The notes under the pieces were generated by a model. The model searched no databases. It was given only the letters and a program-made list of their open reading frames with translations, and was not told the origin of the DNA. Shown piece after piece: positions 22,528 to 29,667 of a DNA stretch of 39,329 bases (positions are counted from its first letter, which is position 1; each line of letters opens with the position of its first letter). This stretch comes from a virus, in IMG/VR virus record IMGVR_UViG_3300042907_000073, positions 1 through 39,329 of that record; one strand, 5' to 3'. Made by a program: the position numbers and the translations under genes.

Positions 22528-24875
22528 TATTTACCTCTTTTTAATTCGTCTACTTCATTTTTGAGGTCTTTGATTGCTTCAATTAACAAAGCCACAATTC
22601 TATCATATTTAACCGCCTTAGTGCCGTCTTCTTTAGTTGCAACTACTTCAGGCAAAACCTTTTCAATGTTTTGAGCAATAACGCCGACATCATGTCTACG
22701 GATAAAGTATCCATCTTCACCACCACGAGCATCCATGAATTCCTGGGTCCAATCAAATTCTACGCCGTCAACAGCCATAACTTTTTCAAGAGCGTTTTCA
22801 ATTGGTTTTACATTTTCTTTGAAGATGGCGTCTGAAGTATAATAAGCTGTGATGTTATTATTTGCTCTAATTTCGCCAGCAGTTCCGGAAGCAGCAGTAC
22901 CAACACCAATTGAATTAAATTGTGAGTTCTGCGAAGTAGAAGTGAATGTTGCAGCACTTCCATCAATCGAGACGCCTGTGAGAGTTTGAGACCCTGTTGT
23001 TCTATTAATTGTCAGTGAAGTAGTGCCAATAAACATTGTTTGGTTTGTTGCTGCAGCGCCGATCTCACCAAGAGTCCATGAAACAGCAGCAGATCCATCA
23101 ACAGATTTACCAGTTGATCCGATAGTAATAGTTCTTGACGTACCCCATGTAGCAGTTGTAATAGCAGCAGAACCATTGAAGGCGGAACCATTAATGTTTC
23201 TAGAAGTAGCCAATGTGGCTGCACTGTTGACGTTAAGATTTCCTTCAGTCTTACCATAAGCTGTAGTGGCATTATTGACGTTAAGATTTCCTTCAGTCTT
23301 ACCATAAGCTGTAGTGGCATTATTGACGTTTAGTGTAGCCTCAGTTTTACCATAAGGACCAGTACTATTACCAATTAAAGTCGTTCCTACGTAATATGAT
23401 ACTGCATTAACGACTGTAGCATTGGCAGTAAATGCAGTTCCAACGGTATGACTAGCAGCGTTCATAGTTCCAGTGTGATAAACACCAGTGGCATTGGCAA
23501 TAAGAGATGTTCCAACAGTATGTGACGAACCGTTAACTACACCAGCGTAAACTGGTAGATAAGCAGCGACATTGGCGTTTAAGGTAGAATTAAGCTGATA
23601 GGAAGCAGCAGCTGTTCCTCCTAGATTTGTGGAGTTATTAGCTGTTAATGCGCTATTTACGTTTAGAGTGCCTTCAGTTTTACCGTAAGCTGTTGTGGCA
23701 TTATTAACGTTCAGATTGCCTTCAGTTTTACCATAAGCTGTTGTGGCATTATTGACGTTTAGTGTAGCCTCAGTTTTACCATAAGCATACGTAGCATTAT
23801 TAACGTTAAGATTGCCTTCGGATTTACCGCTAACAAATGACGTATTATTAGCAGATAAAGTTCCAATATATGTTGCATTAACATGAACGCCAGTGGCATT
23901 TACTACAGTACCAGTTCCTGGAGTAACAAACAATCCTAAAGAATTGGCAGTAATACCATTATTAGCTAGAACAGAAACCGTTCCGGATGTCGTGAATGGA
24001 CCGCCAGTTAGACCGTTACCAGTGCCAACAGAAGTTACAGTTCCTGCATTAACGTCATCAGCAGCCCAATAAGTGGCTGTACCATTAGAGTGAAGAACTT
24101 GGCCAGCGGTTCCGTAAGTGCCATTAGCAGAAAGGCCAGAACCTAATATTAGGTTAGCATTATACGTATAAACACCAGATATTGTAAATGCCGCAGTGGT
24201 ATTAACAACATTAGCTGGCATTCGAGCGTATGGAAGAACGCCTGTGGTTATATTAGTAGCATTGGTGTAATATGTTCCATGCTGACCATCCAAATAATCG
24301 GAGTTATTGGCGTTTACTGCACTATTAACATTTAGAGTGGCTTCTGTCTTGCCATAAGGTCCAGTAGCATTACCAATTAATGTTGCGCCAACATAATATG
24401 AAACGGCGTTGACGACTGTAGAATTGGCAGTAAATGCAGTTCCAACGGTATGACTAGCAGCATTAACAGAAGTAGCATTAACGATACCAGTATAAACACC
24501 AGTTCCATTAGAAACAGTTGCTGTGCCAATAGTTATTGAAGAACCATTGACAATACCAGTATAAACGCCAGTAGAGTTGGCAATTGTAGAAGTGCCAACT
24601 GTATGACTAGCAGCGTTCATAATACCCGTATGATAGACACCAGTAGTATTGGCGATAAAAGTCGTTCCGACAGAAACACTAGTGCTGGTATTAGCGAAAC
24701 CAACAATCGTTGTATTCCCGAGATAAACATCCCCTACAGTAGAAAGACGATGGGTGGGAGCCGAATTATTGATACCCACATTACCTGTAGCGGTAACAGT
24801 AACTGCTGTTCCTAGTAAGGTGGTGTTTGCGCCTGTTTCAAGACCGTTCTTTACGACGAAATTTTTATCTGCCAT
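22527..24875 (-). CDS. Tail fibre with C-terminal S74 intramolecular chaperone
   Basis: This 782-aa fibre begins MADKNFVVKNGLETGAN, a common anchor-type start. Residues about 60-600 are low-complexity repeats of Asn/Thr/Ala/Val units (SHTVGTA, YGKTEATLNVN, NNATTAYGKTEGNLNV) that resemble a long trimeric beta shaft. The last 102 residues form a peptidase S74-type domain: Ser681 and Lys686 in SDAIFKENV are five apart like the catalytic dyad of the endosialidase chaperone. Then come DGVEFDW, a GVIAQNIEKVLPEVV helix and a terminal coiled coil. Such domains fold the trimer and then cut themselves off. A late box lies at 24907-24913. The RBS is AGGGA. Confidence 0.9.
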   Translation of the reverse strand: MADKNFVVKNGLETGANTTLLGTAVTVTATGNVGINNSAPTHRLSTVGDVYLGNTTIVGFANTSTSVSVGTTFIANTTGVYHTGIMNAASHTVGTSTIANSTGVYTGIVNGSSITIGTATVSNGTGVYTGIVNATSVNAASHTVGTAFTANSTVVNAVSYYVGATLIGNATGPYGKTEATLNVNSAVNANNSDYLDGQHGTYYTNATNITTGVLPYARMPANVVNTTAAFTISGVYTYNANLILGSGLSANGTYGTAGQVLHSNGTATYWAADDVNAGTVTSVGTGNGLTGGPFTTSGTVSVLANNGITANSLGLFVTPGTGTVVNATGVHVNATYIGTLSANNTSFVSGKSEGNLNVNNATYAYGKTEATLNVNNATTAYGKTEGNLNVNNATTAYGKTEGTLNVNSALTANNSTNLGGTAAASYQLNSTLNANVAAYLPVYAGVVNGSSHTVGTSLIANATGVYHTGTMNAASHTVGTAFTANATVVNAVSYYVGTTLIGNSTGPYGKTEATLNVNNATTAYGKTEGNLNVNNATTAYGKTEGNLNVNSAATLATSRNINGSAFNGSAAITTATWGTSRTITIGSTGKSVDGSAAVSWTLGEIGAAATNQTMFIGTTSLTINRTTGSQTLTGVSIDGSAATFTSTSQNSQFNSIGVGTAASGTAGEIRANNNITAYYTSDAIFKENVKPIENALEKVMAVDGVEFDWTQEFMDARGGEDGYFIRRHDVGVIAQNIEKVLPEVVATKEDGTKAVKYDRIVALLIEAIKDLKNEVDELKRGK
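23228..23323 (-). repeat. 48-bp tandem direct repeat in the S74 fibre gene
   Basis: Two adjacent, essentially identical 48-base units begin at 23228 and 23276 and encode the 16-residue unit NNATTAYGKTEGNLNV. Related copies occur near 23685-23780 in the same gene. The unit length is a multiple of three, so gain or loss keeps the frame. Confidence 0.85.
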
Positions 24876-24906
24876 GGTTCCCTGTCCCCTATGGTGTTGT
24901 TTTTAT

Positions 24907-24913
24907 TATTTAG
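24907..24913 (-). promoter_or_regulatory. Late-promoter-like box CTAAATA for the S74 fibre gene
   Basis: ACTAAATA on the minus strand lies 31 bases before the ATG at 24875, inside the 50-base gap after the second RCC1 gene. This is the longest clear intergenic gap in the fibre block apart from the edges, in line with a new transcription start. Confidence 0.5.
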
Positions 24914-24925
24914 TAAAAAGATATA

Positions 24926-26566
24926 TTATCCACCGAAAGCAGGTCTGATTTCGATTGGTGATAGAACGTTAGTCGTGCTTTCCCATGTCACCATGTTATG
25001 AGCATTATATCCTGTCATGAACATACGACCATCTGTGCCGAAGAATATGTAACCGAATCCAGCACTTGTCGTCGAATATGTTCCGATGCTATTACAAACA
25101 AAATCTGCTGGTAATTTAACTGAGGTCCAGGATGTGATTGGATTTGTAGTATTACCTAATCCACATTGACCATGCTCATTATAACCCACTGAATATAATA
25201 TACCACCCTTTCTATAAAACGAAGTTCTTCTATAGCCATATGATGCAGAATCGTGTCCATCACAGAATATTTTTTCGACGCCTGTTGTTACTAATGTTGG
25301 CGTGCCATTATTTGTAGTAGTACCGTTACCAACTTGACCGTTACCATTATGACCCCAAATATAAAGATTACCATCGGCAAACAGAACCATTATTGTTCCT
25401 GGTCCTCCACCATATCCAGAAACGTCAGATATTCTCGCTGCTGGTAAGACAGGAGTTTGTGGTGTTGAATAATTCGTGTCTGTGACTGTACCCAATCCTA
25501 AGGATCCGTAACCATTATTTCCTGCAATTCTAAAATAGGTAGTTGTTCCGTCGTCAAGTAACATACCAATCCAAGAACGAGTATTATATGCAGTATCTGC
25601 AAATCCTAATCCACATATTAGTTTAACCAATCTTCTACCGCTGTTTACCACACCGCCCCAGTTTGTTGTAACGTCTGTAAGAACAGGACGGTTTGTGGTG
25701 TCGCCAGTTCCTAACTGCCCGTGTCCGTTATATCCGCAAGCCCAAATTTTATATTCAGCAGTCTGAATAACTATTCCGCCAGTGGATCCGCCTATGTTCC
25801 AAACGCTAATAGCCCCAAAGGAAAAAGGAATTACTGTAAATGATGATCTATTAGTAGTATCACCAACGCCTAATTGACCGCTGCCATTATAACCAGCAGC
25901 ATATAGATAACCGTCTCTTTTTTTGATAACCATCTTGGATGATGCATCAAATCCATTCAATGTTGGATGATGATATACTGCAACAACATTAGTTGCAGCA
26001 AGAGTGGGTATACTGGTTGCTGTGGTATTACCTAAACCACATTGACCATGAGCGTTATTACCCCATGTGTAGAGATTGCCATTGGCATATAAAGCAAAAC
26101 AAAACTGAGCATACATACCATAGTCAATAGGTTCTGTTGTTTCGGCAGGATTATTGAAATGTGTAAATCTATCTGCGCTTTCTATTGATGATGTGCCAGA
26201 AGCGCCTCTACCAGTATAAACGCTCCAACCACCGCCAGTAGATGATGCTATAAAAGGTCTGCTGCCTGACCATATTGCAACGCTTCCGAGTCCGCTTTCG
26301 CTGGCCATTCTGGTCAAACTCATACCAAGGCTATTAACCTTTGGGTAGTTCAAAACACTAGTTCCTGCTGGGTCAAACCAAAATGATGCATTAGCAGAAT
26401 CAACGAATCCGGAAGCTGACGCCATACTACCAGTGTTAGTAGTTTGAAACCTATTAGCAACGACAACATTGTTAGTTGTTATCGCTATGGTAGATGTGTT
26501 GGTGCCTTCAATATTGACGCTACCATTGGATAGGAAGTTTATTTTGTCCAGTTTTACTGTTGACAT
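24926..26566 (-). CDS. Tail fibre with seven RCC1-type beta-propeller repeats (copy 2)
   Basis: In this 546-aa protein, residues 1-75 look like a fibre attachment segment, including SANASFWFDPAGTSVLNY, a degenerate form of the Y-D-x-x-N-T-x-[FY]-Y-[IV]-D-P motif common in phage fibres. From about 160 to the end are seven RCC1-like repeats with the W/A-G-Y/N-N-x-x-G-Q-x-G core, such as LYTWGNNAHGQCG, LYAAGYNGSGQLG, IWACGYNGHGQLG, YFRIAGNNGYGSLG, LYIWGHNGNGQVG, LYSVGYNEHGQCG and a degenerate MFMTGYNAHNMV. Seven repeats would close one seven-bladed propeller. A receptor-binding head is the likely role, by inference. It is a paralogue of the gene at 26917-28548. Confidence 0.88.
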   Translation of the reverse strand: MSTVKLDKINFLSNGSVNIEGTNTSTIAITTNNVVVANRFQTTNTGSMASASGFVDSANASFWFDPAGTSVLNYPKVNSLGMSLTRMASESGLGSVAIWSGSRPFIASSTGGGWSVYTGRGASGTSSIESADRFTHFNNPAETTEPIDYGMYAQFCFALYANGNLYTWGNNAHGQCGLGNTTATSIPTLAATNVVAVYHHPTLNGFDASSKMVIKKRDGYLYAAGYNGSGQLGVGDTTNRSSFTVIPFSFGAISVWNIGGSTGGIVIQTAEYKIWACGYNGHGQLGTGDTTNRPVLTDVTTNWGGVVNSGRRLVKLICGLGFADTAYNTRSWIGMLLDDGTTTYFRIAGNNGYGSLGLGTVTDTNYSTPQTPVLPAARISDVSGYGGGPGTIMVLFADGNLYIWGHNGNGQVGNGTTTNNGTPTLVTTGVEKIFCDGHDSASYGYRRTSFYRKGGILYSVGYNEHGQCGLGNTTNPITSWTSVKLPADFVCNSIGTYSTTSAGFGYIFFGTDGRMFMTGYNAHNMVTWESTTNVLSPIEIRPAFGG

Positions 26567-26569
26567 GAC

Positions 26570-26914
26570 TTAGATCGGCAATCCTGGATTATAAGTTGCT
26601 TCATATTCACGACAAAATGCTCTGGCGATCGCTCGTTCGGTTTTAATCGCTTCAAGATCTTCTCCTGGCTTTGGAGTATAATCTATGAACATCTTATGAT
26701 CTGTTTTATCTAGATAGATCTTATAATCAATATATTTTTCATACTCTGTCTTTTCAGGAACGAAAGCAACTAATTCACCATCGATCAATTTAAAATGTTG
26801 ACCTTCTGGAACAACACCATCGTATTCAAACCAACCATCTTCAAGCATAGCTTCTGTTGCTACTTGACCACCAAGTTGAACAATATTTTCGCTGATATAT
26901 TTAATATAAGTCAT
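26570..26914 (-). CDS. Small unrecognised protein between the two RCC1 fibre genes
   Basis: This 114-aa hydrophilic protein, MTYIKYISENIVQL..., has a central WFEYDGVVPEGQHFKLIDGELVAF beta part and a C-terminal helical part rich in Lys, Asp and Glu (KIYLDKTDHKMFIDY, AIKTERAIARAFCREYEAT). It has no signal peptide or membrane segment. It is packed with two to three base gaps between the two RCC1 fibre genes. Position and size suggest a fibre assembly chaperone or capping protein, but no known family signature is visible, so the function stays open. Confidence 0.7.
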   Translation of the reverse strand: MTYIKYISENIVQLGGQVATEAMLEDGWFEYDGVVPEGQHFKLIDGELVAFVPEKTEYEKYIDYKIYLDKTDHKMFIDYTPKPGEDLEAIKTERAIARAFCREYEATYNPGLPI

Positions 26915-26916
26915 TA

Positions 26917-28548
26917 CTATGCTCCGAGTGGTAACGTTATTTGAATAGGCGCTAGACAGTTTGTTGTTGTTTCTGCTGTTACATTTTGTTGAGCATTATA
27001 ACCCCAAGCATACATTCTACCATCTGTTCCGACTGCTAGATATGTAGCGACTGGGTATGTAGAATGAAAACTTCCAAGATCGGCTACAGTAAAATCTCCA
27101 GGAAGTAATACTCTAGTAAATGATGTTCTCTGGGTTGTATCACCAACCCCTAGTTGTCCATAACCATTATAACCAGATGAGTATAGTCCATCAGCCTTTT
27201 TATAAAAAGTAGCAGAAACGTAACTTTGAACATATTCTGTATAGTCATAATATATACCAGTAACGGCACTCGCTCTCAATGTTGGCGTACCATTATCTGT
27301 AGTTGTTCCATTTCCTAATTGTCCATAAGCGTTATAGCCCCAATTATACATATCACCATTTGCCATTAGACACATAACAGTTCCTGGACTTCCTCCGCCT
27401 CCAGAAATAGTTGAGATACGACCAGCGCCAACAGTAGGAGTAATAGGAGTTGTAATGTTGGCTGCTGCCACAGCACCATTGCCAATGGTTCCCCAGTTAT
27501 TTGCTCCAGCCGATCTTAAATAAGTTGTGGTGTTATCATCAAGTAACATAATAGCCCAGCATTGTGCGGAAACACCAGAACCATTATGATATGCAGCCCC
27601 TCCAATAATTTTTTTGATAACACGAGCAGAACCTGTCACACCACCCCATGCGGTTGTAACATCTACAGGAGTAGATTGGTTTACTGTGCCTCCATTACCA
27701 AGATTGCCATAACCATTATAACCACAAGCCCAGATAGAGTTATCAGCTTTTTGAAAGAACGTGAAACCATACTGCGCACCAATAGGCCAGACGTTGGTTA
27801 CAGTTGTTCCAAGACCTGTTAACTGATAAAACGAGTTTCTTTGTGTTACAGTTGTATCACCTAGCTGTCCATAACCATTATATCCTGCAGCATAGATGTA
27901 GTTATCGGTTTTCTTAATAAACAATCTACCGTAATATGTATCAACATCACTTTGTGATGGATGATCAAAAACATTAGTAACACCAACTTGACTTAGAAAC
28001 GGAACTACTCTATTGGTTGTATCACCGGCTCCTAATTGACCATAACCATTATAACCCCATGTGTATAGATTACCTGTAGAAAATAATGCATATGCAGAGG
28101 ATCCATATACACCAGCCTTTGTAAGCGTTCCTGTTTCACCTGGAAAATTTACTGCTCTAAAACTGTTCATTCCAAATACTGCTGACGTTCCTGTCGCACC
28201 TCGGCCGGTTGTATGATTTGCCCATGTGGCTGAAGTTCCGCTTGTAGTAAACACTCTACCATTAATAACTAACATCATGGAATTCGTACCGTTTTTTGAT
28301 ACATATGTGATGTTATTAAGACCCATCTGCGTAACTCTAAGGTTATGTATAACTGAGTTAGCAGCAGGATCAATGTAAAAAGATGTATTACTGGAATCAT
28401 AATATAATGGACAATAAACAGCGTTCGCAGTGAGGCGACCTGTGATATTAACGTTAGCAGAAGTAACGTTTAGGTTGGCTCCATCATAATAAATCTTATT
28501 GGTGCCAACTGCGTCGAATTGAACGTTAGAAACTAATAGTGTAGACAT
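26917..28548 (-). CDS. Tail fibre with seven RCC1-type beta-propeller repeats (copy 1)
   Basis: This 543-aa protein is similar in plan and length to the 546-aa gene downstream. Residues 1-80 form the fibre part: NVTSANVNITGRLTANAVY and then YYDSSNTSFYIDPAANSVI, a widespread phage fibre motif. RCC1-like repeats begin near 159: LYTWGYNGYGQLG, IYAAGYNGYGQLG, IWACGYNGYGNLG, YLRSAGANNWGTIG, MYNWGYNAYGQLG, LYSSGYNGYGQLG, and MYAWGYNAQQNV. The blade cores are nearly constant while the linking loops differ from those in copy 2. RCC1 propellers bind proteins or ligands on loop faces, so variable loops fit receptor recognition. The ATG overlaps the previous stop as TAATG. Confidence 0.88.
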   Translation of the reverse strand: MSTLLVSNVQFDAVGTNKIYYDGANLNVTSANVNITGRLTANAVYCPLYYDSSNTSFYIDPAANSVIHNLRVTQMGLNNITYVSKNGTNSMMLVINGRVFTTSGTSATWANHTTGRGATGTSAVFGMNSFRAVNFPGETGTLTKAGVYGSSAYALFSTGNLYTWGYNGYGQLGAGDTTNRVVPFLSQVGVTNVFDHPSQSDVDTYYGRLFIKKTDNYIYAAGYNGYGQLGDTTVTQRNSFYQLTGLGTTVTNVWPIGAQYGFTFFQKADNSIWACGYNGYGNLGNGGTVNQSTPVDVTTAWGGVTGSARVIKKIIGGAAYHNGSGVSAQCWAIMLLDDNTTTYLRSAGANNWGTIGNGAVAAANITTPITPTVGAGRISTISGGGGSPGTVMCLMANGDMYNWGYNAYGQLGNGTTTDNGTPTLRASAVTGIYYDYTEYVQSYVSATFYKKADGLYSSGYNGYGQLGVGDTTQRTSFTRVLLPGDFTVADLGSFHSTYPVATYLAVGTDGRMYAWGYNAQQNVTAETTTNCLAPIQITLPLGA

Positions 28549-29117
28549 TATGCTGGTCTCGCTAAAAATCCAGACAATCTAGTACCAGTAGCAAATATAG
28601 TGCTAGATGTATATCCAAATAATTCTATATAATCTGTTGTGCCATTCATATAAATCAATGCTGTTGCAAACGAGTTAAAACTTGCCGATGCTACGTCAGC
28701 CCTGCTGCCTTGAGAGTATACGGCTCCGTTCTTATAGATATAAGCAAGAAGGGTAGTAACGCCAGCTGCTACAGATAATACAGCATTTATCTGATAATAA
28801 CCAGCAACAGTTGGGGTAAATCTATAGTTTGTCACGTTATCAAAACAAGTATTGGTATCAAATTCTTCGGAACTTAATGCACATTTTGTTGGAGTTGCAG
28901 CGACCACTGTTTGGTTTGCTGCCAATGTTGCGGAAAACGCAGGCCCATAACCACCATAGAAAGTTGTAGCAGCCATTGACTGTGTCAACGTTGCTGTGTC
29001 TGCACTAGTGATGATGTTACCAGTTCTTGCTGGCGCTGTTAGGGTAAAGTTTGAAGCAGTAGAAGGGACATCAACCGTGACTGATCCGCCACCAGCAGAA
29101 TTAAGTTTTAATGGCAT
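28548..29117 (-). CDS. Fibre tip protein with C1q/TNF-like fold
   Basis: In this 189-aa protein, residues 1-50 (MPLKLNSAGGGSVTVDVPSTASNFTLTAP) are a common fibre connector. Residues about 55-189 follow the C1q-like phage pattern: PAFSATLAANQTV, EEFDTNTCFDNVTNYRFTPTVAGYYQINAVLSV, AYIYKNGAVYSQGS, ALIYMNGTTDYIELFGYTSS and a final LSGFLARPA. C1q/TNF domains make tight trimers at fibre ends. It likely caps a fibre and may contact the host surface. It is coupled to the gene before and after, with a TAATG overlap downstream. Confidence 0.82.
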   Translation of the reverse strand: MPLKLNSAGGGSVTVDVPSTASNFTLTAPARTGNIITSADTATLTQSMAATTFYGGYGPAFSATLAANQTVVAATPTKCALSSEEFDTNTCFDNVTNYRFTPTVAGYYQINAVLSVAAGVTTLLAYIYKNGAVYSQGSRADVASASFNSFATALIYMNGTTDYIELFGYTSSTIFATGTRLSGFLARPA

Positions 29118-29118
29118 A

Positions 29119-29658
29119 TTATACTCCTAAAGCCATCCAATAAAATGTTGAAGTGCCGTCAGCACCGTGAGCAATCGTGAAACCAGTAGTGCTAGAAACA
29201 GAGATGGAATCAATACCGCTTGAGCCAGTATTGATAGCTTGTCTATTTGTTATAGTTATTGAATAAAGAGTTGTAAATGCTATAGGAAATGTTACAGCTA
29301 CCGAACTGTCCTGTGCAACGCTTGCTGATGTTCCCCACTGTATTAACAAACCATTCGGTAATCTAGAATAACCATTAGCAGCAATAGAAGAAGTGCCTAT
29401 ATTTACTGTGTTTGAAGAGAATGTTGACACCCCAGTGCTGGTAACATTAAGCAACACTGCACTTGTTTGCATATTATATAATCTAAAATCTGGAGTTGTT
29501 GTTGAACCAAAGGTGTCAATAGCATAAACATTAGCGTTATCGGATGATCTTCTGAAACTCAATTGACCACCTTCACTGGCGGTATCAACCCTATCTAATA
29601 TAAGATCAGGAGTTGAATGAGCTGTTATAGATCCAGATCCATTAATAATTACTGGCAT
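29119..29658 (-). CDS. Fibre tip protein with gp53-like C-terminal domain
   Basis: In this 179-aa protein the N-terminal MPVIINGSGSITAHSTPDLILDRV segment is a frequent phage fibre start. The C-terminal 85 residues hold GYSRLPNGLLIQWGTSASV, then VAVTFPIAFTTLYSITIT, and the end FYWMALGV; this is the gp53-like tail fibre tip pattern (G-[YW]-x-[KR]-L-P-[SN]-G-L-[IL]-[IL]-Q-W-G). Between them lies a short beta region with SFRRSSDNANVYAID. It is one of a run of short fibre proteins with different tip folds. An AAGGAT site lies before the ATG. Confidence 0.85.
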   Translation of the reverse strand: MPVIINGSGSITAHSTPDLILDRVDTASEGGQLSFRRSSDNANVYAIDTFGSTTTPDFRLYNMQTSAVLLNVTSTGVSTFSSNTVNIGTSSIAANGYSRLPNGLLIQWGTSASVAQDSSVAVTFPIAFTTLYSITITNRQAINTGSSGIDSISVSSTTGFTIAHGADGTSTFYWMALGV

Positions 29659-29667
29659 AGTTTATCC

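Noticed and set aside
23012-23320. Leu/Met-rich 102-aa minus-strand ORF in the S74 fibre, with similar ones in the other repeat fibres
   Set aside because: Out-of-frame reading of the in-frame repeats; repetitive by construction.
21817-28548. Diversity-generating retroelement targeting the adhesins
   Set aside because: No reverse transcriptase gene, accessory gene or template repeat is present in the window, so nothing supports it beyond the variable loops.
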